This document shows positions 50,943-60,504 of a DNA stretch of 64,000 nucleotides, one piece after another (within the stretch, counting starts at the first letter, position 1; each line of letters starts with the position of its first letter). The notes below the pieces were generated by a model. It was not told where the DNA came from. It ran no database searches and saw only the letters and a list, made by a program, of their open reading frames with translations. Both the position numbers and the translations under genes were made by a program. The stretch comes from Shewanella salipaludis (GTDB lineage Bacteria > Pseudomonadota > Gammaproteobacteria > Enterobacterales > Shewanellaceae). The stretch is taken from assembly GCF_012911865.1 (NCBI RefSeq), contig NZ_JAAXYH010000001.1:248001-312000 (forward strand), in the 5' to 3' direction.

Positions 50943-53231
50943 TTAAATCTTGCAGGCACCGCCGGCGCAATCTTCGTCTTCTTTTTCCAGGCTGGTCAGA
51001 TCGTCGAACTGATCCGAGGCGCCATCGCGAGTGTTATGATAATACAAGGTCTTGACCCCCAACTTGTAGGCCGAGAGCAAGTCTTTGAGCAGGGTCTGCA
51101 TAGGCACACGTCCGCCTTCGAAACGCGCCGGATCATAGTTGGTGTTGGCCGAAATCGCCTGGTCGACAAACTTCTGCATCAGGCCGACCAATTGCAGATA
51201 ACCGTCGTTGTTGGGCATCTGCCACAGCAGCTCGTAGTTATGTCTCAGGGTCTCGAAGTCGGGCACGACCTGCTTCAACTGACCATCCTTGCTGGCCTTG
51301 ACGCTGATGAGGCCGCGTGGTGGCTCGATACCATTGGTCGCATTGGATATTTGCGATGAGGTCTCGGATGGCATCAAGGCCGACAGGGTAGAGTTACGCA
51401 GGCCGTATTGCTTGATGTCCTGGCGCAGGCCGTCCCAATCCAGGTGCAACGGCTCGTCACAGATCTTGTCCAGATCGCGCTTGTAGGTATCCGTCGGCAT
51501 GATCCCCTTGGCATAGGTGGTTTCATTGAACGCAGGACAGGCACCTTGCTCCTTGGCCAGGTTCATCGAGGCTTTCAGCAGGTAGAACTGAATGGCTTCG
51601 AAGGTTCTGTGGGTCAGGTTGTTGGCGCTGCCGTCCGAGTACTTGACGCCATTCTTGGCCAGGTAGTTGGCGAAGTTGATCACCCCTATGCCCAGGGTAC
51701 GGCGATTCATGGAGGCAATCTGTGCCGCCTTGATCGGGTAATCCTGATAGTCGAGCAGGTTATCCAGGGCACGCACGGCAAGATCGGCCAGCGGCTCTAT
51801 CTCGTCCAGCGAGTTGAGGGTGCCCAGGTTCAGTGCCGACAGGGTACAGAGGGCGATTTCACCCTGCTCGTCGTCTATGTTGTTCATCGGCTTGGTCGGC
51901 AAGGCGATTTCCAGGCACAGGTTGGACTGTCTGATCGGCGCCACCTTGGCATCGAACGGGCTATGGGTGTTGCAGTGATCCACGTTCTGAATATAGATGC
52001 GGCCGGTAGAGGCGCGCTCCTGCATCATCAGCGAGAACAGTTCGACCGCTTTGAGGGTCTTCTTGCGGATGGCAGGATCTTGCTCGTATTGCAGATACAG
52101 ACGCTCGAACTCATCCTGATCTTCGAAGAAGGCATCGTACATGCCAGGCACGTCCGATGGGCTGAACAGGCTAATGTTCTCACCCTTGATCAGGCGCTGA
52201 TACATCAGCTTGTTGAGCTGTACGCCGTAGTCCAGATGGCGGATACGGTTATCTTCGACGCCGCGGTTATTCTTCAATACCAGCAGAGACTCGACTTCCA
52301 GATGCCAGATGGGGTAGAACAGGGTCGCAGCACCGCCGCGCACGCCGCCCTGAGAGCAGGACTTGACCGCCGTCTGGAAGTACTTGTAGAAAGGCAGGCA
52401 ACCCGTGTGGAAGGCTTCACCGCCGCGGATTGGGCTGCCCAGGGCGCGGATACGGCCGGCATTGACCCCTATGCCGGCGCGTTGGCTGACATACTTGACT
52501 ATGGAGGAGGCGGTGGCGTTGATGGAATCCAGGCTGTCACCGCATTCGATCAATACACAAGAGCTGAACTGACGTGTCGGGGTACGCACGCCTGCCATGA
52601 TGGGGGTCGGCAAGGAGATCTTGAAGGTCGACACAGCATCGTAGAAGTCTTTGACATACTTGAGGCGGGTCTCTTTCGGGTAACGGGCGAACAGGCAGGC
52701 CGCCACCAGAATATAGAGGAACTGGGCACTCTCGTAGATCTCATGGGTCACCCGGTTCTGCACCAGGTACTTGCCTTCGAGTTGCTTGACCGCCGCGTAG
52801 GAGAAATCCATGTCGCGCCAGTGGTCGATGAAATCATTCATCTGCGCCAGCTCTTCACGACTGTAGTCTTGCAATATGTGTTGATCGTACTTGCCCAATT
52901 CCACCAGGCGGGTGACGTGCTCGTACAGCGCAGGTGGCTCGAACTGACCGAAGGCCTTCTTGCGCAGATGGAACACGGCCAGGCGGGCTGCCAGGAACTG
53001 GTAGTCCGGCGACTCGGGTGAAATCAGATCCGCAGCGGCTTTGATGATGGTCTCGTGGATGGCTTCCGTTGGAATGCCGTCGAAAAACTGCAGGTGTGAG
53101 CGAAGTTCAACTTCAGATACAGAAACGTTTTTCAATCCCTTGGCTGCCCAAGTAATTACGCGATGAATCTTCTCGAGATCGATCGGCTCGCGATCACCAC
53201 AGCGCTTTGTAACTGTCATATTGCTATTCAT
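50943..53231 (-). CDS. nrdA: Ribonucleotide reductase class Ia alpha subunit NrdA
   Basis: A 762-residue catalytic subunit reducing ribonucleoside diphosphates. The N-terminal ATP-cone (VTKRCGDREPIDLEKIHRV) carries the activity-control site. Catalytic parts include SSCVLIECGDSLDSI with an active-site Cys, NLCLEIALPT and the C-terminal redox tail CAGGACKI (two Cys five residues apart, as in E. coli). It is the first gene of nrdA-nrdB-yfaE. Two NrdR-box-like sites lie about 160-190 bases upstream, so repression by NrdR-(d)ATP is expected. Confidence 0.97.
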   Translation of the reverse strand: MNSNMTVTKRCGDREPIDLEKIHRVITWAAKGLKNVSVSEVELRSHLQFFDGIPTEAIHETIIKAAADLISPESPDYQFLAARLAVFHLRKKAFGQFEPPALYEHVTRLVELGKYDQHILQDYSREELAQMNDFIDHWRDMDFSYAAVKQLEGKYLVQNRVTHEIYESAQFLYILVAACLFARYPKETRLKYVKDFYDAVSTFKISLPTPIMAGVRTPTRQFSSCVLIECGDSLDSINATASSIVKYVSQRAGIGVNAGRIRALGSPIRGGEAFHTGCLPFYKYFQTAVKSCSQGGVRGGAATLFYPIWHLEVESLLVLKNNRGVEDNRIRHLDYGVQLNKLMYQRLIKGENISLFSPSDVPGMYDAFFEDQDEFERLYLQYEQDPAIRKKTLKAVELFSLMMQERASTGRIYIQNVDHCNTHSPFDAKVAPIRQSNLCLEIALPTKPMNNIDDEQGEIALCTLSALNLGTLNSLDEIEPLADLAVRALDNLLDYQDYPIKAAQIASMNRRTLGIGVINFANYLAKNGVKYSDGSANNLTHRTFEAIQFYLLKASMNLAKEQGACPAFNETTYAKGIMPTDTYKRDLDKICDEPLHLDWDGLRQDIKQYGLRNSTLSALMPSETSSQISNATNGIEPPRGLISVKASKDGQLKQVVPDFETLRHNYELLWQMPNNDGYLQLVGLMQKFVDQAISANTNYDPARFEGGRVPMQTLLKDLLSAYKLGVKTLYYHNTRDGASDQFDDLTSLEKEDEDCAGGACKI

Positions 53232-53388
53232 TGAAGAGAGGCCTTGGTTCTAATATCTATTCGGGTGACGCTAGATCACCGTACGCTTCCTTGTAAACAA
53301 TCAACCAAAATACCGCTAACGACGCCAAGTATTGTAAAAAACACTTAAGTTAAACGGAGAACTTCTAGTGTGTCTGATTGTTACCTAT

Positions 53389-53435
53389 ACACAAGATATG
53401 GTGTTTAATTTAATCTTAACTACAAGATAGTGAGG
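53389..53435. promoter_or_regulatory. Two NrdR-box-like sites before nrdA
   Basis: ACACAAGATATGGTGT at 53389-53404 fits the NrdR consensus (ACAC-wAtATaTw-GTGT) closely. A weaker copy at 53420-53435 shares ACAAGATA at an exact 31-base offset, about three helical turns, the usual spacing of paired NrdR boxes. The proximal box lies 158 bases before the nrdA ATG. Confidence 0.8.
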
Positions 53436-53603
53436 TTGAGGGGCTTTTGCAAGTATCAATTTCAGGGATATCTTGTGGATATCTTGAGGATAACGCCCGG
53501 CGTTAGTAGTGGCTAACCCTAGAGCCCAAATTTGGGTGGCGCTGCAGCCGTCAGGGTGTTTTTTGCTCAGTATCATGGGCCCGAATCGATCGCCAAAATA
53601 AGC

Positions 53604-53624
53604 AGCGATCGCCGGGGGATCGCT
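53604..53624 (-). terminator. Probable terminator of the ubiG-HAD operon
   Basis: AGCGATC and GATCGCT form a 7-bp stem; on the minus strand the stem is followed by GCTTATTTT. It lies about 70 bases after the phosphatase stop codon. Confidence 0.6.
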
Positions 53625-53690
53625 CGAGCTTGTCAGTCCCGGCTCATGGCTGAGACCCATGACTGAGACCCAGAGTTAAGAGTCCAGGGC

Positions 53691-54380
53691 TCAGTCCTTG
53701 AAGCTGAGTGCCGTCGTCACCGCCTGTGGCCGGGCGAAGCGGGCGATCGCCGGCCAGTTCAGGGGATCGTCCCCTGCGCCTATATAGCCCCAGAGGGCGA
53801 TCGCCCCCTGCATGCAGGCATTTTGCGCCGCGACCAGATCCCGCTCGGCATCGCCTATATAAAGCAGGCGTCCTGGGGCATGTCCCAGTTGCTGTGCCCC
53901 CAGCAGCATGGGCGCCGTGTGGGGCTTGGCGAAGCGGGTGCTGTCACCGCTGATGATACAGTCGAGTCTGGGGGTCAGCGCCAGCTTGTCGAGCAGGGGC
54001 CGGGTAAAGCGCGCAGGCTTGTTGGTGATGATACCGAAGGGCCTTTGTTGCTGCTCCAGCAATGCCAGCAGCTCGGGGACGCCGGCGAACAGGCTGCTGT
54101 GATCGCCGTTGATGCGCTGATAGTGGGCCAACAAGCCCGTCTGCACCCTATGCTGCATGTCTGCCTCGGCATGGGGCAGGGCGGCCCTGACCAGCGCCAG
54201 ACTGCCGTGGGATGCGGCGTGACGCAGGGTCGCCAGCGGCTGGCTGTCGAAGCCCGCATCCGCCAAGGCCAGGTTCAACGCCTGCACCAGATCCGGGGCG
54301 GTATCGACCAGGGTGCCGTCGAGATCGAACAGCACCCCGGCAACGCCGGTCAATGTCAGGGGATCCTGGGTCGCTGGCAT
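53691..54380 (-). CDS. HAD phosphatase, candidate MupP
   Basis: A 229-residue haloacid dehalogenase-type phosphatase with the four motifs: VLFDLDGTLVDT (16-27, nucleophile Asp), IITNKP, the Lys in FAKPHTAP, and YIGDAERDLVAAQNA. Annotation programs often call this family phosphoglycolate phosphatase. In Pseudomonas the gene next to ubiG and close to gyrA-serC encodes MupP, the N-acetylmuramic acid 6-phosphate phosphatase of peptidoglycan recycling; the same gene order here makes MupP a good candidate, but substrate specificity cannot be read from the motifs. Only one base separates it from ubiG. Confidence 0.85.
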   Translation of the reverse strand: MPATQDPLTLTGVAGVLFDLDGTLVDTAPDLVQALNLALADAGFDSQPLATLRHAASHGSLALVRAALPHAEADMQHRVQTGLLAHYQRINGDHSSLFAGVPELLALLEQQQRPFGIITNKPARFTRPLLDKLALTPRLDCIISGDSTRFAKPHTAPMLLGAQQLGHAPGRLLYIGDAERDLVAAQNACMQGAIALWGYIGAGDDPLNWPAIARFARPQAVTTALSFKD

Positions 54381-54381
54381 G

Positions 54382-55092
54382 TCAGTCGACCTTAACCGTG
54401 GCCAGCATATAATTGACGTCTACCTTGGGAGTGTATTTGAACACCCCGGTCAGCGGGTTGTAGCCTATGCCCAGGGCGTCTTTGCAGATGAGATCTGTGT
54501 TGTCTATCAGGGCCATGAGTTCGGACGGTTTGATGAACTTATTATGGTCATGGGTGCCGACCGGCAACATCTTCAGCAGGTATTCGGCGCCCAGTATGGT
54601 ATGCACATAGGACTTGATGTTGCGGTTGATGGTCGAGAAGAACACGGTGCCGCCGGGTTTGACCATGTCGCAACAGGCCTGGATCACCGACTGGGGATCC
54701 GGTACATGCTCGAGCATCTCCATGCAGGTCACCACGTCATAATAGTCCCTGTGGTTTTCGCGATGGGCCTCGGCGGTATTTTTCAGATACCTGACTTCGA
54801 CTCCGGTTTCGAGCACATGCAGCCGGGCCACTTCCAGCGGCTCTTCGCCCATGTCCAGGCCATCGACCTCGGCCCCTATGCGCGCCATGCTCTCGGACAA
54901 GATGCCGCCGCCACAGCCGACATCCAGCACCTTCTTGCCGAATATGCCGCCGGCGGTGCTGTCTATATAGTTCAGACGCAGGGGATTCAACAGATGCAGT
55001 GGCTTGAACTCACCATTGGGATCCCACCAGGTGGCCGCCATACGTTCAAACTTGGCAATTTCCTGGGGATCGACGTTTTGATTCTGATGCAT
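54382..55092 (-). CDS. ubiG: Ubiquinone biosynthesis O-methyltransferase UbiG
   Basis: A 236-residue SAM-dependent methyltransferase that performs both O-methylations of ubiquinone synthesis at the inner face of the membrane. The opening with [24 protein letters not shown] is typical, motif I is [17 protein letters not shown] (about 58-74), and [14 protein letters not shown] follows. It is transcribed together with the HAD phosphatase and is divergent from gyrA, as in E. coli. Confidence 0.96.
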   Translation of the reverse strand: MHQNQNVDPQEIAKFERMAATWWDPNGEFKPLHLLNPLRLNYIDSTAGGIFGKKVLDVGCGGGILSESMARIGAEVDGLDMGEEPLEVARLHVLETGVEVRYLKNTAEAHRENHRDYYDVVTCMEMLEHVPDPQSVIQACCDMVKPGGTVFFSTINRNIKSYVHTILGAEYLLKMLPVGTHDHNKFIKPSELMALIDNTDLICKDALGIGYNPLTGVFKYTPKVDVNYMLATVKVD

Positions 55093-55485
55093 GGGATAAC
55101 CTGATGCGCTGTGATTGTGGCGCTATTATAACGATCGGTGCAGATAAGCAAAGTCAGGCGGGCCCAATTGGTGATACTTGTTTGAAAAAACAGCATAACC
55201 CGGGTTATTGCTGCACAAATAAACGGCCACTCCCGCGGTTTTTCGGCCGAGAAAGCCAATAATCCCCATCGCCGGGCAGAATTGCCCTGGATTTTTTGCT
55301 GCCAACTCAGCTAGATAGCTCGGAATTGCTGCGCCGAGGGCCGCTGTCCCGAGCGCTTATTTAAATCATTAATGATAGCTCTGGCGACATTAAATAACTG
55401 TGTTAGAATGCCAAATCACGTTTTTGGGCCGGGCAATGACACGGAATCTGTGTTGTCGGCTATTTTTCAGGGGAACGAGCAGTTT
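55093..55485. other. ubiG-gyrA divergent control region
   Basis: No gene is seen. The region should hold both promoters. A 23-base imperfect palindrome centred on AACCCGGGTT lies at 55191-55213 (CAGCATAACCC against GGGTTATTGCTG), about 100 bases before ubiG; its role is unknown. The gyrA frame is open back to 55372, but ribosome binding signals favour 55486. Confidence 0.6.
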
Positions 55486-58191
55486 ATGACTGATCTGGCA
55501 TCATCTATTTCGCCAATTAATATCGAAGACGAACTAAAGAATTCGTACCTGGATTACGCCATGAGCGTCATCGTGGGTCGTGCATTACCAGACGTACGCG
55601 ACGGCTTGAAGCCAGTGCATCGCCGCGTATTGTTTGCCATGAGTGAATTGAAGAACGATTGGAATAAGCCTTACAAGAAGTCGGCCCGTGTGGTCGGTGA
55701 CGTCATAGGTAAATACCATCCCCACGGCGACTCTGCCGTCTACGACACCATAGTACGTCTGGCGCAGCCCTTCTCCTTGCGTTACCCGCTGATCGACGGT
55801 CAGGGCAACTTCGGTTCGGTCGACGGCGACTCGGCGGCGGCCATGCGTTACACAGAAATCCGCATGGATAAGCTGGCGCACCAGCTGCTGGCGGATCTGG
55901 AAAAAGAGACAGTCGACTTCGTTCCCAACTATGACGGCACAGAGCAAATTCCTGCGGTATTGCCTACCCGGGTGCCCAACCTGTTGATCAATGGCTCCTC
56001 GGGCATCGCGGTCGGCATGGCCACCAACATTCCGCCCCATAACATGACCGAAGTGGTCAAGGGCTGTCTGGCGCTCATTGAAGAGCCTGAACTGTCGATC
56101 GAACAGTTGATGGAGTATATCCCGGGGCCGGATTTCCCGACCGCGGCACTCATCAACGGCCGCAAGGGCATCATAGACGCCTATAAGACCGGCCGTGGCC
56201 GCGCCGTGATGCGCGCCCTGGCCGCCGTCGAGACCGAAGACAATGGCCGCGAGCGCATCATAGTCTCGGAAATCCCTTACCAGGTGAACAAGGCCAAGCT
56301 TATCGAGAAGATAGCCGAACTGGTCAAAGACAAGAAGATTGAAGGCATCAGCGGCCTGCGCGACGAGTCTGACAAAGACGGCATGCGCATCGTGGTCGAG
56401 ATCAAGCGTGGCGAAGTGGGTGAGGTGGTACTCAATAACCTCTATGCCCATACCCAGATGCAGTGTTCTTTCGGGATTAACATGGTGGCCCTGACCAATG
56501 GTCAGCCCAAGCTGTTCAACCTCAAAGAAATGCTCGAATGCTTCATATTGCACCGCCGCGAAGTGGTCACCCGTCGTACCGTATTCGAACTGCGCAAGGC
56601 CCGCGAGCGGGCGCACATACTCGAAGCATTGGCGGTGGCGCTGGCGAACATAGATCCCATCATCGCCCTCATCAAGGCCTCGCCGACCCCGGCCGATGCC
56701 AAGGCCAAGCTGGTCGAGCAGGGTTGGGAATTGGGTCATGTGCAGGGCATGCTGGAGAAGGCAGGTGACGATGCCGCCCGTCCTGAATGGCTGGAACCCG
56801 AGTTCGGTATTCGCGATGGCCAGTACTTCCTGACCGAGCAACAGGCCCAGGCGATTCTGGAACTGCGCCTGCACCGCCTGACAGGTCTCGAGCATGACAA
56901 GATCATCGCCGAATACGAAGAGTTGCTGGAATTCATCGCCGGCCTGCTGTTTATTCTGCGCAGCCCAGAGCGTTTGATGGAAGTCATCAAGGAAGAGCTG
57001 GAACTCATACTCGAAGAATACGGTGATGCCCGCCGGACAGTGATCAATGCCAACGAAGTCGATATGAGTCTGGAAGATCTTATCAACGAAGAAGACGTGG
57101 TAGTGACCCTGTCGCACCTGGGTTATGCCAAGTATCAACCCTTGAGCGATTACCAGGCCCAGCGCCGCGGTGGCAAGGGCAAGGCCGCGACCAAGGTGAA
57201 AGACGAAGACTTCGTCGAGAAGCTGCTGGTCGCCAACACCCATGACACCATACTGTGCTTCTCCGACTTCGGTAAGATGTACTGGCTCAAGGTGTATCAA
57301 CTGCCGCTGGCGAGTCGTACCGCCCGTGGCCGTCCGATAGTCAACCTCTTGCCTCTGACCGACGGTGAGCGCATCACGGCGATATTGCCGGTGCGTGAAT
57401 ACGACGCCGAGAAGTATGTCATCATGGCAACCTCTCACGGTACAGTGAAGAAGACCTCGCTGATTGAATACAGTCGTCCGCGTGCCAACGGCATCATAGC
57501 CGTGAACCTGAAAGACGGCGATCAGCTGATCGGCGTCGACATCACCAATGGCAGCAACGAGATCATGTTGTTCTCGGACGAAGGCAAGGTAGTGCGTTTC
57601 AGCGAAGATCAAGTGCGTGGCATGGGCCGTACGGCCACGGGTGTGCGCGGTATCAAGCTTGAAGACGGTCAGAGCGTGGTCTCCCTGATAGTGCCGAAAG
57701 AAGATGGCGCCATCTTGACCGTGACCGAAAACGGTTACGGTAAGCGTACCCTGCTGGAAGAATACCCGGCCAAGAGCCGTGCCACCAAGGGCGTGGTCTC
57801 CATCAAGGTCAGCGAGCGTAACGGCGCCGTGGTCGGTGCGGTGCAGGTCGGTGAGAATGATGAAATCATGCTGATCAGCGACAAGGGCACCCTGGTGCGT
57901 ACCCCGGCTGTGGGCGTGTCTGTCATAGGTCGTAACACCCAGGGCGTGACCATTATCCGCACCGCCAGCGATGAAACCGTGGTCGGCTTGCAACGTATCG
58001 ATGAGATACAGAGCGATGACGATGAGGTTGAGCTGGATGAAAATGGTTTGCCGATAGTGCCCGTCGCCATTGCCGCGGCGGTCAGCGAAGGCGAATTGGC
58101 CGACGAGCCGCTCGATGATGATATCGAGGAAGAGGCAGAGCCGGACGAAGATGAAGACGAGCTTGTTGACGATGAGCAAGACGAAGACTAA
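55486..58191 (+). CDS. gyrA: DNA gyrase subunit A
   Basis: A 901-residue breakage-reunion subunit of the type II topoisomerase that introduces negative supercoils. The catalytic Tyr is at 122 (MRYTEIRM) and the quinolone-resistance region reads [15 protein letters not shown] with Ser 83 and Asp 87, the susceptible residues. The C-terminal domain has repeated beta-pinwheel blades ([12 protein letters not shown] is the GyrA-box region), and the last 50 residues are a strongly acidic tail. The ATG at 55486 follows AGGGGAACGAG. A strong terminator follows, before serC. Confidence 0.98.
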   Translation: MTDLASSISPINIEDELKNSYLDYAMSVIVGRALPDVRDGLKPVHRRVLFAMSELKNDWNKPYKKSARVVGDVIGKYHPHGDSAVYDTIVRLAQPFSLRYPLIDGQGNFGSVDGDSAAAMRYTEIRMDKLAHQLLADLEKETVDFVPNYDGTEQIPAVLPTRVPNLLINGSSGIAVGMATNIPPHNMTEVVKGCLALIEEPELSIEQLMEYIPGPDFPTAALINGRKGIIDAYKTGRGRAVMRALAAVETEDNGRERIIVSEIPYQVNKAKLIEKIAELVKDKKIEGISGLRDESDKDGMRIVVEIKRGEVGEVVLNNLYAHTQMQCSFGINMVALTNGQPKLFNLKEMLECFILHRREVVTRRTVFELRKARERAHILEALAVALANIDPIIALIKASPTPADAKAKLVEQGWELGHVQGMLEKAGDDAARPEWLEPEFGIRDGQYFLTEQQAQAILELRLHRLTGLEHDKIIAEYEELLEFIAGLLFILRSPERLMEVIKEELELILEEYGDARRTVINANEVDMSLEDLINEEDVVVTLSHLGYAKYQPLSDYQAQRRGGKGKAATKVKDEDFVEKLLVANTHDTILCFSDFGKMYWLKVYQLPLASRTARGRPIVNLLPLTDGERITAILPVREYDAEKYVIMATSHGTVKKTSLIEYSRPRANGIIAVNLKDGDQLIGVDITNGSNEIMLFSDEGKVVRFSEDQVRGMGRTATGVRGIKLEDGQSVVSLIVPKEDGAILTVTENGYGKRTLLEEYPAKSRATKGVVSIKVSERNGAVVGAVQVGENDEIMLISDKGTLVRTPAVGVSVIGRNTQGVTIIRTASDETVVGLQRIDEIQSDDDEVELDENGLPIVPVAIAAAVSEGELADEPLDDDIEEEAEPDEDEDELVDDEQDED

Positions 58192-58206
58192 GCGAGTGTC
58201 ATGATA

Positions 58207-58236
58207 ACGGGCGTCCATTTGGACGCTCGTTTTTTT
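58207..58236 (+). terminator. Rho-independent terminator after gyrA
   Basis: ACGGGCGTCC and GGACGCTCGT pair over 10 bp (one G-T) around ATTT and are followed by T residues to 58236. Confidence 0.92.
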
Positions 58237-58276
58237 AGCCCCATTCAAATATTTATGATGCTGAAGGAGTAGAGAA

Positions 58277-59374
58277 GTGAGCGCGATTTATAATTTCTGT
58301 GCCGGTCCTGCCATGTTGCCTCAGGCCGTAATGAAGAAAGCACAACAGGAATTACTGGATTGGAATGGTCTGGGTGTCTCCGTGATGGAGATCAGCCACA
58401 GAAGCAAAGAGTTTATCGCGCTGACGGCCAGAGCCGAAGCGGATCTGCGCGAGCTGATGCAGATCCCGGCCAACTACCATGTGCTCTTCATGCATGGCGG
58501 TGGTCGCGGTCAGTTCTCCGCCGTGGTGAATAATTTCCTCGGTGACAACGGCCGCGCCCTGTATCTGGTCAACGGTCAATGGTCTTCGGCGGCGGTAGCC
58601 GAGGCGAAGAAACTGGCGGGTGAGGCGCAGATCGACAGCCTGAACATTGTTGAAAAACACAATGGGCTCAACGCCGTGGTCTTGCCTGACTTGCATAAAA
58701 TCGATGCCGATTACCGCTATGTGCACTATTGTCCGAACGAGACAGTCGATGGCATAGAAATTTTCGATGAGCTGGACAGCCCTTGGCCTGTTGTCGCCGA
58801 CATGTCATCGACCATCATGTCCCACGAAATCGATGTCAGCCGTTACGGCCTCATCTATGCCGGCGCCCAGAAGAACATAGGTCCGTCCGGGCTGTCGTTG
58901 GTGATAGTGCGTGACGACATGCTCAAACTGCCGTCGCTGCCGCAGTCATCCGTGATGGATTATCGCATCGCGGTCGAGCATGACTCCATGTTCAACACCC
59001 CACCGACCTTCGCCTGGTATCTGGCGGCCGAAGTCTTCGCCTGGCTCAAGTCCGTTGGCGGCGTGGCCCACATAGCCGACGTCAATCGCCGCAAGGCCGA
59101 GCTCTTGTATGCCTGCATCGACAATAATGCCTTCTACCGCAATGGCGTGGAACTCGCCAACCGCTCACGGATGAACGTGACCTTCCAGTTGGCCGACCCG
59201 GCACTGGATGCCGAGTTCCTGAAGCAGGCCGAGGCCGCAGGTCTGGTGGCGCTCAAGGGCCACAGGATAGTCGGCGGCATGCGTGCCAGCCTCTACAACG
59301 CCATGCCGCTCGAAGGCGTGCAGGTGCTGGTGAACTTCATGAACGAGTTTGCCGCCAAGCATAACCAGGCTTGA
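58277..59374 (+). CDS. serC: Phosphoserine aminotransferase SerC
   Basis: A 365-residue PLP enzyme making O-phosphoserine (serine synthesis) and also the transamination in pyridoxal phosphate synthesis. The N-terminal [20 protein letters not shown] and [11 protein letters not shown] are typical, and the PLP lysine is in [17 protein letters not shown]. The GTG start has AAGGAG at 58264-58269. It lies after gyrA but behind a terminator, so it is probably transcribed from its own promoter in the short gap or by read-through. Confidence 0.97.
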   Translation: MSAIYNFCAGPAMLPQAVMKKAQQELLDWNGLGVSVMEISHRSKEFIALTARAEADLRELMQIPANYHVLFMHGGGRGQFSAVVNNFLGDNGRALYLVNGQWSSAAVAEAKKLAGEAQIDSLNIVEKHNGLNAVVLPDLHKIDADYRYVHYCPNETVDGIEIFDELDSPWPVVADMSSTIMSHEIDVSRYGLIYAGAQKNIGPSGLSLVIVRDDMLKLPSLPQSSVMDYRIAVEHDSMFNTPPTFAWYLAAEVFAWLKSVGGVAHIADVNRRKAELLYACIDNNAFYRNGVELANRSRMNVTFQLADPALDAEFLKQAEAAGLVALKGHRIVGGMRASLYNAMPLEGVQVLVNFMNEFAAKHNQA

Positions 59375-59394
59375 TACCCCAGCTGGACTAAAGC

Positions 59395-59428
59395 AAAAAA
59401 GCGAATGCCATGGCATTCGCTTTTTTTT
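59395..59428. terminator. Bidirectional terminator after serC
   Basis: AAAAAAGCGAATGCCA and TGGCATTCGCTTTTTT form a perfect 16-bp inverted repeat with eight T residues on the plus strand and six on the minus strand. It can serve serC and the convergent small gene. Confidence 0.95.
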
Positions 59429-59444
59429 GGGGGGGGAGGGGGGG
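59429..59444. repeat. G-tract (eight and seven G residues)
   Basis: Eight G, one A and seven G follow directly after the T-run of the serC terminator. Such a homopolymer is prone to length change and to sequencing error. Confidence 0.9.
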
Positions 59445-59501
59445 CTGCTCGCCCCAGGTTCGTCCGATCCGTTGCCTGTTTTTACCTGTCGTATTAAAGC
59501 A

Positions 59502-59717
59502 TCAGTCTGCCTGCACCAGCGCCTTGATCTTGACGGCTTTTTCGAAGTGGTCCAGTCGCTGCGTCTCTATCCACCACTCGGCGGCTTCCATGAGCAGTGC
59601 AGGATCATCATTTTTATTGGCGAAAAAGGCATAGAACGACAGCCCAACATTCGGGCCCTTGCTGGCTATTTTCTGCTCGCACACAGAGATGATTTTTTGT
59701 CTTAAACTTGCTCTCAT
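59502..59717 (-). CDS. Small conserved-looking protein, unknown function
   Basis: A 71-residue soluble protein, not recognised. It is predicted to be mainly helical, with many Trp/Phe/Ala residues (FYAFFANKNDDPALLMEAAEWWIETQ split by a polar loop) and a basic N-terminus. AAGGAA lies 5 bases before the ATG. It is convergent with serC and shares the bidirectional terminator. There is no sequence clue to a role; it begins the accessory-looking right part of the window. Confidence 0.55.
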   Translation of the reverse strand: MRASLRQKIISVCEQKIASKGPNVGLSFYAFFANKNDDPALLMEAAEWWIETQRLDHFEKAVKIKALVQAD

Positions 59718-59840
59718 CGATTCCTTATTACTTCATTGTTTACGCTTAAAACGCCTTGGCGGACCAAAGACTGCCCCTTGAAGACGTTTTCAGCTTTGCA
59801 AACCGCGGCTTGCGAGTGCTTTGGCCGGAGACCTGTGAGT

Positions 59841-59860
59841 AAAAGCCGCAGACTTGGCTT
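59841..59860 (-). terminator. Probable terminator after the PDZ gene
   Basis: AAGCC and GGCTT pair around an 8-base loop; on the minus strand TTTT follows. It is 8 bases after the stop of the PDZ protein gene. Confidence 0.5.
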
Positions 59861-59867
59861 GTTAAAT

Positions 59868-60218
59868 TTACCCAGCGTTAAAAGCAACTTTGACGGGAAC
59901 ATGGCTCCCATCCTTGTTTTCCAAGAGTAAGTTTAGAGTTTCTCCAGACTCTTTTTTCATTAATTTCTTGGCCTCACTTGTGGCACATCCAGGGATATGG
60001 CAGTTTTCAATTGCAATGATTTTTTGACCTGCAATGATCCCAGCTTTTTCAGCAGGAGAATTGGGGGTCACTTTCTGGATGGTGAAGGACGTGAGTGTGG
60101 AGCTGAAAAAGCCTTCAGTTTCAATATCACTTAATATCCCGATTTTTATTGGTTCTTTAGCCAGGACAGCGAATGACGTGACAGAGATTAGGACAATTAA
60201 TAGCTTGAATATTTTCAT
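59868..60218 (-). CDS. Small exported PDZ-domain protein
   Basis: A 116-residue protein with a signal peptide (KIFKLLIVLISVTSFAVLAK) and one PDZ domain, recognisable in FTIQKVTPNSPAEKAGIIAG and QKIIAIENCHI, ending with a beta strand. There is no protease domain, so it is a stand-alone PDZ protein, probably periplasmic, binding peptides or other proteins. Two Cys residues lie a few positions apart (CHIPGC). The ATG at 60218 follows AGGAAAG; an adjacent TTG is one codon earlier. The upstream side carries the first copy of an 80-bp repeat. Confidence 0.75.
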   Translation of the reverse strand: MKIFKLLIVLISVTSFAVLAKEPIKIGILSDIETEGFFSSTLTSFTIQKVTPNSPAEKAGIIAGQKIIAIENCHIPGCATSEAKKLMKKESGETLNLLLENKDGSHVPVKVAFNAG

Positions 60219-60288
60219 CAACTTTCCTTGTAAGTCGAACTGGGTTAACGTCGAACTGGCTTAATAGTACGTATGCGCATATGTACAT

Positions 60289-60369
60289 GGTTTAAATGCT
60301 AAACAGGTTATCACAAGAGACTGTTATGTAAAGCATTCTGTTTGCTCAGTCCCGCTAAACCTTCCGGCT
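60289..60369. repeat. 80-bp dispersed repeat, copy 1
   Basis: The central 31 bases (60307-60337) match copy 2 (63256-63286) at 28 positions, and weaker similarity extends to GGTTTA on the left and CTTCCGGCT on the right. GGTTTA/TAAACC and AAATGCT/AGCATT are inverted pairs within it. The copy is upstream of the PDZ gene, about 90 bases before its start. Confidence 0.75.
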
Positions 60370-60504
60370 GGGCACCCATTGCGCTGATAAAGGTTCACCA
60401 TTAAATTTTGATTCACTAAGAGCATGGCTTACAGTTATGAGGTGAATTCCAGAGATCTCAAGCCCAGTAATAATGGTCAAAAAGTACCAAAAGGTTGGGC
60501 TGTC

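Noticed and set aside
55372..55485. Longer gyrA frame starting at 55372
   Set aside because: The ATG at 55486 has a good ribosome binding site and gives the normal GyrA N-terminus with Ser 83 and Tyr 122 numbering.
55585..58248. 887-codon open frame antisense to gyrA
   Set aside because: It is a shadow of the well-conserved gyrA gene, a common result of codon bias.
59714..59930. Short open frames on both strands between the 71-residue gene and the PDZ gene
   Set aside because: They overlap the PDZ gene end and its likely terminator, have no good ribosome binding site, and the two strands are equally open.
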